Positions 24,070 to 37,145 of a stretch of 64,000 bases of DNA are shown here, in pieces (within the stretch, counting starts at the first letter, position 1; each line of letters starts with the position of its first letter). A program made the position numbers and the translations under genes. The notes below the pieces were generated by a model. That model had not been told where the DNA came from and ran no database searches. It was given only the letters and a program-made list of their open reading frames with translations. The stretch comes from Magicicada septendecula (taxonomy: Eukaryota; Arthropoda; Insecta; Hemiptera; Cicadidae), in contig CM068368.1 in NCBI GenBank assembly GCA_034769895.1, positions 690,881,877 to 690,945,876 on the forward strand, in the 5' to 3' direction.

Positions 24070-26104
24070 ATATACGCAATAAATACTTATTTATTACACA
24101 TTATTGGTTAAGCAAATTTTGACCTACAAATGAAATCATGTCCTGTAAATACATTCAGCAAAACACATATCAACAAAATCATAATAATATTCGTTTCGTT
24201 GTTCCCTGAAAAACAAGACATACAATGCTATCAAATACAACACAATAATATATATATGCACAAACAATAAACAATCAAATATACTTCATTCTAAGCTAAA
24301 TGTGTTCATTAATGCCCTCAGATGGATGACTTTAATATTTAACATTATTAATTTTATGATTTATATCGATCTCTCGGGAGTAGCTCTTTGAAAAGAGACA
24401 GTGCAGTAGTGAGTATCAACTAGTATTTAAAAACATAAGGACTTAACTTGTAAAAGGCATATCCACAAATTCCATCGGCGTGAGATTCTATCCGTTGATG
24501 GGTTCCCTGTACATGGTTATCGCTGTTGATCGATGCGCACTTACACTTTCCCTTGTGATGATTCCACTCGCGTTATGTGTAGTGTGGTGTCGGAATTTAT
24601 CCGCTTGGAATAAGTGCCTTTACAGTTTTATGTGTTAAAGATGCAGTCATCAGCATTGGTGTGGTTTGATTTAGGGTTTGCTGTAAGTGTGTTTCAGGTA
24701 GCTAATTACTGTGTCTACCTTGAACGTGATGTGTGCTATGTGTGCACTAGTGTTCGTGTTAATCCACTTAGTTCATATGCCCAAAACTTATAATCATTAT
24801 GGTTGGATAGTGTTTTATAATGTCTGAAATTGTCGCACAATGTTTTACTATCGAAATGTTAATTCACTCGTACTGCATTATATTGCGTGTCGGACGTATT
24901 CTAAAGTCTCGTATACACTGGCATTTAACGATATTTATGTATATTCGCACTGCTTGTTAATGCGGTAAGTTCGGTAACTCGGATAATCTATCGAACACAC
25001 GTTTTGTAGAACTAAGATTGAGTTGAAATGTCTAAGTTCGACTAAGACCGAGACTTGGTTATAACTATATCACTGACTGATTAACTGACTTGGAAGTTGA
25101 GTAAGTCGGAGTAAGTACCGAGTAACTATTACGACTGTTAATCATATTACTACTATCACTACTACTGAGCAATTACTACTATATTACTGCCGTTACTACT
25201 ATATTACTGCCGCTCCGCATCTTCGTAAACAGTTTTTATCAATCACCATATGCCAGGATGCAAGTTTCTCACCTCCACGCCTACGGCCGTTGTTGATAGG
25301 TTCATAATTTCCTTCCACCTTGTAGATTTTAGTCATCGGTTTCCTGATTCGTCGTCCAAGTCGTCACTACTCTCTCCACCAGTTCCTTTGGAAGATGCCA
25401 AACTCTGGTTGGTCGTCGGGCATCCCCCGAAGTACCCCAGCGACGAACGTTGCGTTGTTTCTTGGGAAATGGAGCAATTGCCCGCCTGTCTATCAACCTT
25501 TTGTTTCCATGTTGTCGAGGCACTCTGATACAGCTTTTGTTAAGAGTATGCAGTGTTTTGGTTCTTTGTTCGTTCACCCTTCGTTTTTTTCCATCAATTA
25601 CCAACTCTTCATTGGGCGTCATCCCTGGACGGCTCCCACGCTTTCTAGTTGTAAATCTGACTGGACACAGGGTTTGTTTTCATGCTGGGCTGAGTACGTA
25701 TCTCGTATTCATTGAATACTCGTCCCATTGTCTACATATTCGTCAAGATTTCTCTGCACCCTTTGTATTTGAGTACTTCATTCATACGTACGCGCGTTAC
25801 AACTTAACCCCCACAGCATGTGTTCCATCTCACTTCTGCGTAACCAGGCTACTGGACTCGGCCTTTTGTCTGGTTTGTTTTGGTGTTATAAATCGTAGCT
25901 AAGTTCGTTCTGTCAACGATGTTCCCAGTTTTCTATTGTTGCGTGTACTCGGACGTTTCTTCATTGTTCTTCCACTGGCGTCGGGTCTGACGTGCGTCTA
26001 ATCGTTCTTATTTACGGCTCGGGCCTGGGTTGTTAACTCGAGTGTGTGCGAACGTACCTCTTGATCAGAAAATTATAAATTTTTTAAAATTTTTGAGCAC
26101 TATA

Positions 26105-27170
26105 TTGTCCCCAAATTGGGTCAACAGGAGACATCTGATCCAATTTCTGCGCTCTGTCCCAGTCGTGGACGCCTGCCTTGGAAGGGTCATGGTTGGATGA
26201 CCTAACTTCTCTCATATGGTGCAATTGATAGTTATTCCCTATCTTTGGGTCTCATATGATTACATGAATTTATTGCCGCCCATCTGAGTGAAATGAACGC
26301 ATTTTTACATACTATCCGTCTATATGTGAATTATACAATATTATTTTCATGTTAATAATTGAAATAAAATATTTACATCTACTCATTAGACAGTTTGTTT
26401 CGTTTCTTATGCTACATTCTTACGTTACACATATATAACATGATAAATTATCTGATGATTCGCTAGCAATAAAATCAATTAATCGTACATTGATGAATCA
26501 CATAATAACAAACAATACTTTTAATTCACTTCTAGTGTCCCACAACTGTAGTCACTAAATAAACAAATACATACATAAGATTAACTTGTGACACATATTA
26601 TAATTGATTACATTAATTAATGAAATATGCATAATTAATAAACAACTAAGGATTCATCCTACCTCATGATATGTACCTTGATACTTATTCCTAAGGTTAC
26701 AAAATGATTGTCTCATATTTAAATTATTAATTATACACTATCTACTCAATTCACTATACCTTTATTAATTTATTGCTTCACAATTATCTAATGTCCTGTA
26801 TCATAAATGTCCCTTTGATACACGGTACACGTTATCAAGTCATTTTATGTACATCAATGATTGGATATCTAATTGGCATTGTAAATGAAAGAATACATCG
26901 TGATTACAAACAAAATTGACATTAAAGCTTAAATTATACATAGTATAGCAAAATTTACATTATTCGTTGGCTAGCTGGACTGGCCCCGCGGGACAATTAC
27001 CTGATTCGTGTGTTCCACCTTTTAGCCATCTAGCAGCCGGTGTTATTCTTATCTTCTTGCATAACTCGTACCTCTTTCACCGGCTCATGATACGCCTTAA
27101 TCTGTCGCATTCCACGAGCTCGTACGTGGCCTCATTTTAATTTCATTCATTAATCTTCATTCATTAATAT
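26105..27170 (-). other. gypsy-3 interior, non-coding part
   Basis: Region next to the 3' LTR of the minus-strand element. No pol or env frame was seen on either strand. Confidence 0.5.
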
Positions 27171-29699
27171 TGTAACGCAACAGAAATGCGGTCCTTGATG
27201 TTACATAAATAGAAATATTAGAAATATAATAGGTAAATAAATATTTAAATCCCATACTAATACAAGGGTCAAATAAATACCTTTATCATTGTGTAAAAAT
27301 GAATAAGGATGCAAGGTAGTAATAGCAATAAAAAATAAACCTGTAATATAGACAATAGTAAGAAATCAATGTTCAGTGAAAAGTAAATAAATCAAAAATA
27401 CTGATAAGAATTATAAGAAAGAAACCAATATCGAAAATGTTAAAGTAAATGACGGTGAAAATAGATAAAAATGAGTCAATAATATACATTACTAGTTAAT
27501 CGAAAGTAATGATTCTGAATTGAATAATGTTATGTTGTTACCATAAATGTTATGTTAAAGTTTGTGTTAATTTATGAAGCTTACTTGTTGATTTAATATC
27601 AAATAATGAAGCAATATGTATTATTTGTTTACTGTTGTAGAGAGGTGAAGGAAATCGATTAATTAGTATTAATTAATTTCAATTTTTCTTATGTGTGATC
27701 CATAGGTCAAGATAAAGTTGTTGTTAGATATAATAAGAATAATTATTTGTGTACATGTACATAGTTAAGGTTTGATTATGTTTGTAAACTTATATAAAAA
27801 GGCTATAGTTGTTAACCAGTTATAATCAAAAGTAGATCCAAATATAATAAAAGGCCTAACAGCCAATAACACTATATAACAACTCAGAATATAAAGGTTA
27901 GGTAAAGAAGTTAATAATAATTAATGAGTATAGTTCAAGGAGTTAGAAAAAACCTATGATAATTAACAATAAATAATAAACCAACTCAATATAAACAAAT
28001 TATGATAATAATTTGCATATAGTGCAATATATTGCCATAGTGCAATGATATCGATTGATAACGTTTGATATCGGAAAAATAATAATTATGAAAAGAAACA
28101 GACTAAGATTGAAAAACCAGCAGAATATATATAGAAATTAGTAAACAAGCTATAAATAATGTTATATTCCGATATAATGGAAGTTTAATAAGGAATTATT
28201 GTGATGAGTGGAAGAATAATATATGAAATTATCACTATATAACAAAACATTGAAAAAGAATAAAAAAAATTTGTTGCTAGGGACAACAAAAATTAATATA
28301 ATTTGTTGATTTGTATTATTGCAATTTATGATCTGAACGTGATGAGATTAAAACCCAGAGAAATGGTTAATAAAACTAACATATTCTAAATTATTTGAAT
28401 ACAGTAACAAGTCACCATATATGAATAATTAATTGTCATAATTAGGCCAGCAACCATTAAACAAATTATATAATGGTATCAGACAATCGATAATAAGTAA
28501 TTGAATTCCAAAAAGGAATGACCTGGATTGTCCAACATCAGATCAAGAACCAATGATAATTTAATGAAATAATAATACTGTGTAAAGAACTACCTGTGAA
28601 AAGAGTTAATCCTACAAACCAAACGAAAAATAATAACCTTAACATCACATTGGACATCGCAGTTTACATCATACGATAGAAAACGTATTTGGATCCAGAG
28701 TTTGCCGAAGAACGTAATCACTAGTTTGGCCGTTGATGAACAAAGGGAGCGGTATTTCTAGATCAACCAGGACCAAGGAATCCACTTTATTACCACTTGA
28801 AGACAAGAATAAAGAAAATCATCTCCTTTCTGACTGACACGGGGCATCAACTCATGAGGTTAAAAACAACCGCCTTCCAGAGTCGCTTAGCTCTCTGTAT
28901 GGTAATTTTCAATTGTATAAATAATATTAAACACAACAACACTTTAAATTTGTAATATCTTGCATTCTTATCTATGTATTTTTAATCTTCCCCGCAGTTG
29001 AAAGAACCTTCACACCCTGAACTAAATTAATTATAAAAAATATATATATATATATAACTGAATTTAAAATAAAATATTGGACCGAACAATAATCGATTAA
29101 CGCAACGTATAGCCTTTCGTATATCAAGTAAAACCAATCTTATTGAATGTTAACAAGTTGAATTAATAAAGAAACCTTGTATAATTTCAGGATCTTATTA
29201 TTTGGGTATTATTTAATGAATTGGGAGTAAGAATTAAACAGACTAAGTGTATAATAACTAATCACCGTACACGGTGGTTTAACCTATAAATTTCGTTTGT
29301 TTCGGAACTGCAGCGCTTGTTGCAGAATTCTCCGATACCAAAGAGAAGAGAGTTACACACGAAATTTCGATAATTCTCTGCAAGGCAGCCTAGGTCTGAG
29401 CGGAATTTTAGAATAACACCCTACATACATAAGTTACATTCACACTAACACTTGTATATTAAATAGAGAGATAAGATAATCATAATTAACGATATTACTA
29501 TATCTAGCAAACCCAGATATATAAGAAATTGAAAAATATTAAAATAATCAAAGAGAGGATAGATAGAGAGGTATGTACCAAGAGAAATATTACAAATTGA
29601 CGAAATCAACAGTTTGGCTTAAATCATACACACAGGTCGCAATTCAAATTGGCTTCCATCGCGGGGCTCGAACGAGACACACGTACTTGACTTGTATCA
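27171..29699 (+). mobile_element. Solo LTR, 2.5 kb, inside gypsy-3
   Basis: It starts TGTAACGCAACAG and ends GTATCA, with ATAT on both sides (27,167-27,170 and 29,700-29,703). It shares scattered blocks with the solo LTR at 39,257: the TGTAACG start, TAGGGACAACAAAA (about 28,275 and 40,090), and an ACAAAT(T/C)GACG...TCAACA block near the end. No internal genes are present. It is probably the product of LTR-LTR recombination. Orientation is given by similarity to the gypsy-2 LTR start. Confidence 0.7.
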
Positions 29700-29846
29700 A
29701 TATTCATATCTATTTATTTTCTTTGGTTTATGTATTCTCACACAACCAATCATATTTAATGTATTTACTCAATACTATCTAACTTAATTATTAAATTTTC
29801 AGACATTCTTAAAATCGTCTTCTTAACACGTTTCATTTATTTATTC

Positions 29847-30586
29847 TTAAATTTCTATTTGTGGAGACATTGTTGTATGTCCTGTTAATTTAGTGCCGTT
29901 ACTTACGCACGCATTTTTGTTTGTAAATAGTAAGGGTGCTGACCTAGAGAAAGTCGTTACACACTTTCCTCTCAGTCGGTCGCTCGTACCCGTTACACTG
30001 GTACAATGTGCGCTGCACTTAACACCTCCAAGATTTATGACGTGTCTCTTTCTCTCTCTCTGAGGGTGGGTAAAAGATATGTCACACCGTCTTTTCCGAC
30101 AACTTTCCCTATGCATGCACGTGCTTAATTGCTTTTGTCGCCTCTTCCAAACCTGTTTACAACTTCGTTCCTTGACATTCACTTTTCTACCCGTGTGTTC
30201 ACGTAATAATATCTTGTTTTCTAGATTCCTAAGAAATCTTACCTCGAGCGCTTGGACTCTTCTTTCAGTACTGGTAGCACTTAAATATTCTTAAGTCGTC
30301 CAGTAAATTTCATTCTTCTCCTCTTTCTCATAACATTCCTTGCCCAGGATGAATATGCATACGGATCTGGTAGGTCTTTCCGCTTCACATCATCCATGGC
30401 TTGCTTAAATTTGCATTCAGCTCCATAACATGCAGTGTTCATCCTAATATCGAACTTTCTTTTCATGTTTCTTACTGATGCAGCTCGACTGCTTAGTCGA
30501 TGTATGTCTATTCCACAAGCTGGATACTTCATCGTTGGTTTCACTGATGCAGCACCTATCCTCATGTTAATTTGTGCTTTTTGCAC
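29847..30586 (-). pseudogene. gypsy-3 degenerate coding remnant, unassigned
   Basis: Minus-strand frames (30,586-30,281 and 30,182-29,847) are Lys/Arg-rich and lie downstream of gag in the same orientation. I recognise no capsid, protease or polymerase motif in them. They may be the rest of gag or a lineage-specific frame. Confidence 0.35.
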
Positions 30587-30699
30587 ATTCTACTTGATGG
30601 TATTAAACCTCTATTATCTCTATCCATGTCTGGATAATCATCTTCCGACAATGTCAGATACCAAGAAACAAAGTCATTTCTCTTCTTAATCCACTTGTT

Positions 30700-31218
30700 T
30701 CTCGGGTTGCTACTGACACGTTAGATCCCTCAGTTGCTAATTTCTTAGTAGGTGACACGTCTGTGAAATCAACAGCGTTATCAGTATCTTGTACTTTCTG
30801 TACATTTTCGTAAATTTTACTCACATCTTCTTCCTGCTTCTTCTGGACTTCGCTTCTGTCCTCGTTTCAGGCACTCGTACATTCACGTATTTCCGTGAGC
30901 AACAGTGTGAACTGCTCGTTCATATGTTGCATAATTTCTTCCTGATTACTATCTAGTTTTTCGTTTAGTTTGTCAAACTTCTCATTAATTACTTCTGTCT
31001 GTTTCCCGAATATCTCACTAATTACTCTGAGATTCTCATTAATTACTTTGAAATTTTCGTTCTGTTCTCTTTTGTTTTCTTCAAATTTCTTACTCATGAA
31101 GTCCATCAACGACTGTAATGTGACTTCTCCTTGTTGTTGGGACTCCGGTCCCCGCGCTCTGTCATCTGAACTACTGGCAATTTTAGCTTTACTCAGTGTT
31201 AACGTCCAGTCAAGCTAA
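30700..31218 (-). pseudogene. gypsy-3 gag N-terminus, broken
   Basis: Just inside the 5' LTR on the minus strand, an ATG at 31,109 opens a charged coiled-coil frame (MMDFMSKKFEENKREQNENF, with KFDKLNEKLDSN later) that stops at 30,867. Related frames continue to about 30,700 after the stop. The layout, coiled coil right after the LTR and PBS, matches gag of gypsy-1 and gypsy-2. Confidence 0.65.
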
Positions 31219-31285
31219 CCTTACACTATAGATCTTATTGTAATATATTATTTTACTTAGTCTAACTACTGCCTGCTCTCTTTTG

Positions 31286-31302
31286 CCATGTGATGGGCGC
31301 CA
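31286..31302 (-). promoter_or_regulatory. gypsy-3 primer binding site
   Basis: On the minus strand TGGCGCCCATCACATGG starts within about 6 nt of the right LTR edge. This fixes the element's orientation. Confidence 0.65.
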
Positions 31303-31307
31303 TTTAT

Positions 31308-33616
31308 ATTTAACAAAGTTGACTCTAATTAAATTTGTTATGCCCCACGTTCTTTGGGATCCATTTATATTTAATGCAATTATGTTAATTTATGCGGATT
31401 ATTAAATTATTCAATTAATTTGAATATTTATCAGATCAATATAATTTACACAAGTATGCTATTCTGACACTTCAATGGGTGATTTGAGTGTATGCACTGT
31501 TAATTAGCATAATTATTGAGACTCTTTGTAAGCAATAAGATAAATTACTTGAAACATGACAAATTAATTATTCGAGGTTAATTGCAATAATGAACGCAAG
31601 ATATATATATATATATACGCAATAAATACTTATTTATTACACATTATTGGTTAAGCAAATTTTGACCTACAAATGAAATCATGTCCTGTAAATACATTCA
31701 GCAAAACACATATCAACAAAATCATAATAATATTCATTTCGTTGTTCCCTGAAAAACAAGACATACAATGCTATCAAATACAACACAATAATATATATAT
31801 ATATATGCACAAACAATAAACAATCAAATATACTTCATTCTAAGCTAAATGCGTTCATTAATGCCCTCAGATGGATGACTTTAATATTTAACATTATTAA
31901 TTTTACGATTTATATCGATCTCTTGGGAGTAGCTCTTTGAAAAGAGACAGTGCAGTAGTGAGTATCAACTAGTATTTAAAAACATAAGGACTTAACTTGT
32001 AAAAGGCATATCCACAAATTCCATCGGCATGAGATTCTATCCGTTGATGGGTTCCCTGTACATGGTTAGCACTGTTGATCGATGCGCACTTACACTTTCA
32101 CTCGCATTATGTGTAATGTGGTGTCGGAATTTATCCGCTTGGAATAAGTGCCTTTACAGTTTTATGTGTTAAAGATGCAGTCATCAGCATTGGTGTGGTT
32201 TGATTTAGGGTTTGCTGTAAGCGTGTTTCAGGTAGCTAATTACTGTGTCTACCTTGGACGTGATGTGTGCTATGTGTGCACTAGTGTTCGTGTTAATCCA
32301 CTTAGTTCATATGCCCAAAACTTATAATCATTATGGTTGGATAGTGTTTTATAATGTCTGAAATTGTCGCACAATGTTTTACTATCGAAATGTTAATTCA
32401 CTCGTACTGCATTATATTGCGTGTCGGACGTATTCTAAAGTCTCGTATACACTGGCATTTAACGATATTTATGTATATTCACACTGCTTGTTAATGCGGT
32501 AAGTTCGGTAACTCGGATAATCTATCGAACACACGTTTTGTAGAACTAAGATTGAGTTGAAATGTCTAAGTTCGACTAAGACCGAGACTTGGTTATAACT
32601 ATATCACTGACTGATTAACTGACTTGGAAGTTGAGTAAGTCGGAGTAAGTACCGAGTAACTATTACGACTGTTAATCATATTACTACTATCACTACTACT
32701 GAGCAATTACTACTATATTACTGCCGCTCCGCGTCTTCGTAAACAGTTTTTATCAATCACCATATGCCAGGATGCAAGTTTCTCACCTCCACGCCTACGG
32801 CCGTTGTTGATAGGTTCATAATTTCCTTCCACCTTGTAGATTTTGGTCATCGGTTTCCTGATTCGTCGTCCAAGTTGTCACTACTCTCTCCACCAGTTCC
32901 TTTGGAAGATGCCAAACTCTGGTTGGTCGTCGGGCATCCCCCGAAGTACCCCAGCGACGAACGTTGCGTTGTTTCTCGGGAAATGGAGCAATTGCCCGCC
33001 TGTCTATCAACCTTTTGTTTCCATGTTGTCGAGGCACTCTGATATAGCTTTTGTTAAGAGTCTGCAGTGTTTTGGTTCTTTGTTTGTTCACCCTTCGTTT
33101 TTTCCGTCAATTACCAATCTTCGTTGGGCGTCATCCCTGGATGGCTCCCACGCTTTCTAGTTGTAAATCTGACTGGACACAGAGTTTGTTTTCATGCTGG
33201 GCTGAGTACGTATCTCGTATTCATTGAATACCCGTCCCATTGTCTACATATTCGTCAAGATTTCTCTGCACCCTTTGTATTTGAGTACTTCATTCATACG
33301 TACGCGCGTTACAACTTAACCCCCACAGCATGTGTTCCATCTCACTTCTGCGTAACCAGGCTACTGGACTCGGCCTTTTGTCTGGTTTGTTTTGGTGTTA
33401 TAAATCGTAGCTAAGTTCGTTCTGTCAATGATGTTCCCAGTTTTCTATTGTTGCGTGTACTCTGACGTTTCTTCATTGTTCTTCCACTGGCGTCGGGTCT
33501 GACGTGCGTCTAATCATTCTTATTTACGACTCGGGCCTGGGTTGTTAACTCGAGTGTGTGCAAACGTACCTCTTGATCAGAAAATTATAAATTTTTTAAA
33601 ATTTTTGAGCACTATA
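31308..33616 (-). repeat. gypsy-3 5' LTR (uninterrupted copy)
   Basis: Direct repeat of the split left LTR. At about 31,600-31,617 the TA-repeat run is continuous into ACGCAATAAATAC, showing the target of gypsy-2 before insertion. It has one copy of a CGTTACTACTATATTACTGC segment that is doubled in the other LTR (about 25,170-25,210). Confidence 0.88.
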
Positions 33617-33990
33617 AAAATGTGTTGAAAAACGTTAAACTCTCTTACAAGAAAATGCTCTTTAGAACACTTACTGAAGACGAAGTAAATTCTATTCTTC
33701 TAAAACTGAAGAAAGTGACCATTAAGGATATTATTTACTGGGTTGTGGAGTCATGGAATCATTTGAATCAACAATTTTTAAGAAACTCCTGGCAACAACT
33801 TTGGCTTAGTCTCACCTATGTTAACAGGCCAGATCAGAAAAATCAAAGAAACAATGTCATTGAGCTCATAACGTATTCCTGGTTGTGAAGAAGCAAATGA
33901 TAATGATGTTGATGAGTGTATGTTAAAGGGCAACGAAGTGTTCACAGACCAAGAAATCATAAAACAGTGATGCAAGAGTCTGGCAATAAC
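33617..33990 (+). pseudogene. Tigger transposase C-terminal remnant
   Basis: The frame 33,622-33,888 reads KNVKLSYKKMLFRTLTEDE, then VTIKDIIYWVVESWNHLNQQ. This is the region after the last catalytic motif of Tigger DDE transposases. A short acidic tail (FTDQEIIKQ) follows in the next frame near 33,950. It is the other half of the element beginning at 13,509. The CENP-B-type and catalytic centre segments are absent. Confidence 0.7.
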
Positions 33991-34433
33991 TCTGAAGGGA
34001 TCGACAATGAAGCAGATGCCACTACTGAGCAGTCAGTATCTCATGCGGACGCCACCGCCACCTTTGATCTGGTCTACACTACATAAAACAGCACGCTACC
34101 ACTACTCCAGGAGGCATCATGTTTTTAGGATGTTGGTACAATGTCGCATCAACTTGCAGGTATATGTTACTTTGCCAGACAATATACCAGTCTTTTTCAA
34201 AAATTAAAAGTTGAAATATTAATACAGTAATTGTGACGAAAGTGTAGAACTGCATATACTAATTTACACAATGATGTTCCACTGTTTTATTATTAGTCAG
34301 TAAAAAATACAGTCAGGTTTTTGTTATAAAGTTGTTTTTCCTTTTCTGAACCTTTTTTGTATCACCGAATATGGGTTTCGGATTAACCGGACTTTCAGAT
34401 TACTGGGTTTCGGATTAGCGGGACTCTACTGTA

Positions 34434-35960
34434 ATATATAACTAAAAATGGCAAGGCATTGTATACCTCAGAATATACCTACGTGCATGGACGGTACAAT
34501 AATTTAAGAGAATATAATGCGCTTAATAATATCCAAATTTATGTTAGTATTTAGAGAAATGAGAAACAACAATTATTCTTATTTTACAGTTTTATAGCTG
34601 GAGTTTAATCTTCATTCCATGATGGGAATCGTTCATAATACACAATCTTTGTATTAATGAGCATTAGTGTGTCAAACAATTTATAGTTCTTTTACATTTT
34701 GTATATTTTTGTTTAATTTCAATGCTGATGTCTAAATATTATTGTGTAATTTTTTAGTAACTGGTCACACCCAGAATGAGGGGAACTATTTACATTAATT
34801 AATAGAAAAAAAGAAAGCTTGTCCTGAAAAATGCAAAAAAGCAATCCATTTAAAGTGACTGAATGGATACACCAGACTTTATGGATTTCAAAAATCTTTC
34901 AAAATTTTATAGGGAAATGTTCCAATAAATGAAAATAATGATAAAAGTTTCTTCGCTGGACATAAGATAAATCAGAATAGAGAAAGGAAAGCCTTTTCAG
35001 TTTTTCTACAAAACACATTTTGAAGGAAATTATAAAACAATACACACACACAAAACTACAAGAAGCACACCTTGATTACCAAAATTGAATTGTGTAGACC
35101 TATTTATAGTTCCACCGGGCATAACCGATACCAAGAAATGAGTCATAATATCTCTCTCAGCAAATGGATTTATAATGAGCAATCATCACTCACTCTATCA
35201 AAGTCTAGTCGTTCACCAGCAAATGAAAAAAGGTAGACTCAGATGAAGGTGACTTGTGTATTTATTCAACCGTGTGTAAGATTTAAATAATTTAGATATC
35301 AGTTTGAACTATTTTGTACATTGTTACTAATATTACAATTATTAAAAGAAAATATTAGTAATAAAATTTAAACTGTTTTGTGTTTTAGATTATAATACCA
35401 TATTTTACAGTGTATTCTTTAAGGCAATTTTTTTTAATTTTATTAACAAATAACTAAATTTTCTTAAATAAGATCAGTTAAAGCATTTTGTGTATTGTAC
35501 TATTTAATTATTTTATTCTTGGCACTTCTAATAAATTATGTTTATTAGATTCAATTATTACAAGTATATAAAAAGAAGTAAAAATAATAACACAAAAAAT
35601 TAATTTAAATAGCTACAAATATCAAACTAGTGAAGAAAAACAATAATATGTAATACACCAACATCAATAATGGCTATTTTTATTGAGGACAAAATTGAAT
35701 TTTTGAATATGTTTTTGCTGTAAATGACCATATGTGCAAAACAAATTACATGTAATACGTAATAATAAAATTTGTTGAAACAGTATGTAAAGTATTAAAT
35801 TTTTAAAAAATAAATTGTAAATGTATGAATATTCCATATGAATTTTTTACAACCATTTGAAACTTAAAACTCCATTTCCCACAAGCGTCTTTTACCACTT
35901 GTGGCCCACAGCTTTTCAATGTGTATAATTTTAAGTGTATAAGTGACTTAAAATAATATA
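34434..35960. other. AT-rich intergenic or intronic DNA
   Basis: About 1.5 kb without recognised genes or clear repeats between the Tigger end and the long-arm element. Confidence 0.5.
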
Positions 35961-37145
35961 TATTGGGTCATTCCAAGTCAAATCATCCAGGGGTGTTCAC
36001 GCCAACCTTCTCAGATTTTCATGAAATTTTTTTTACCTGTATTTTTCATTTTTGCCAAATTCGCTTTAGCTTTTTTTAAATGATTTTTTGAAAAAAAAGT
36101 CCATTTTTAGCCGATTTGTTAGTCGCGGCACGAGATCTAAAGAGCACTTTTCAATAAAAACTCTACTTGTATGGTTATTATTTAATAATAAGTTATGAAA
36201 CTCACAATACTTACTTGAAATTTCACAAGGATTCCAAATATAAAGTCAAAAATAACATTTAGACTCATATAAAACTTGTTTTCCACTTCAAAGTTGGCAG
36301 TTGTGAATTTTTCCTCTCCGTGCAGGCTTTTATGTAAATTAACAGTTATTTTCTCTATGTTAGCAGTCTTCATCACAACATCTGTTGTTGTAGGAAGAAC
36401 TTGATAATGGTTGAGAAACCAAAAAGCCTCGTTCAAGAAAAAAGTGTATATAGCAGGGAAGCAACAAAATTTGACAAAGTTTTTATGTTTATAACTTTTT
36501 TCTGTCTGGTCCTATGAGGCTGAAATGTAATATAATAGCATAAAGTAAAAGTCATGGGTATTTAATGACATCGTTTTATAATTTATGTACAATGTTTATA
36601 TTTGATATTTCATTGAAATATTTTACATAGTACCCTATCTTGTGTGGCCAATGAGGATTTTTTTTTACTTAAGGTATGCTTATATTTTTCTGTACTAAAA
36701 CCTTCAGTTAAAATTAGGCTTATCAGTGTAACAAGGCCTAACTACCTGTCAAAACTAAAAAAATATAGATTTTAAAGAAGATTTGTCTGTATTTTAAAAA
36801 TAATATCTTGCTTAGGTATTTACTTGTTGAGTTAGCTTACCTTTTCAGTCTTAAATGATATTACAGGATATTTATAATATATAAAGGTGCTTCTTGATTG
36901 ATATGAAACTTAATAATTCCTTGCCCAGGCAGCATTAATATTTTGAATACTTTTTTTGGATAGTCTGAAAAACATTCGGCCCACCTAAGCACTTAATTCA
37001 GGTACATCTATGTAGCAAATTATGTTTGTAAAAGGGACCCACCACTTATCCTCTCTCCTAACATTTCTGTGTTCTGGCCAAAAAAAAGTTTTTGATGGGC
37101 AGTGAGGATGCATAAAATTGATGTAAGCATCATCTAGCTCCAAAA

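Larger units (their letters stand above)
14032..26104 (-). repeat. gypsy-3 3' LTR, split by gypsy-2
   Basis: The parts 14,032-14,335 and 24,070-26,104 align in order to 31,308 to about 31,612 and about 31,613-33,616. Small ORFs at 25,250-25,902 recur in the other LTR (32,764-33,414) and have no recognised domain. Confidence 0.85.
14032..33616 (-). mobile_element. gypsy-3: minus-strand LTR retrotransposon
   Basis: Two direct repeats of about 2.3 kb bound it: 14,032-26,104 (after removing the inserted gypsy-2) and 31,308-33,616. Minus-strand orientation is shown by a TGGCGCC primer-binding-site motif at 31,302-31,296, directly inside the right repeat, by a minus-strand coiled-coil gag after it, and by a GGGGAC purine stretch just before the left repeat (about 26,110). 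A run of AAAA on both outer sides is a possible 4 bp target duplication within the Tigger. The interior is 5.2 kb including a 2.5 kb solo LTR. No protease, reverse transcriptase or integrase was found, so it is non-autonomous or badly deleted. The LTRs differ at more sites than those of gypsy-2, as expected for an older insertion. Confidence 0.8.
13509..34431 (+). mobile_element. Tigger/pogo-like transposon split by nested LTR elements
   Basis: The left end (from 13,509; TA at 13,507-13,508) reads AATAGAGTCCCGCTAATC. The right end, read inward, is CAGTAGAGTCCCGCTAATCC, and it is followed by TA at 34,432-34,433. The transposase N-terminus lies at 13,860-14,030 and its C-terminus at 33,620-33,980. 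Everything in 14,032-33,616 is later insertions. The remaining Tigger sequence is only about 1.3 kb and lacks the middle of the transposase, so the copy was internally deleted as well as interrupted. Confidence 0.8.

Noticed and set aside
25250..25902. Overlapping ORFs of 92-150 codons, repeated at 32,764-33,414
   Set aside because: They lie in the gypsy-3 LTR in several frames at once, with frame-disrupting changes between copies and no recognised domain.
29640..29700. tRNA-like CGGGGCTCGAACGAG phrase
   Set aside because: It resembles a T-arm, but no acceptor or anticodon stems could be drawn around it.
33622..34207. Host gene exons next to gypsy-3
   Set aside because: The residues match the C-terminal part of a Tigger transposase, and the Tigger end follows at 34,431.
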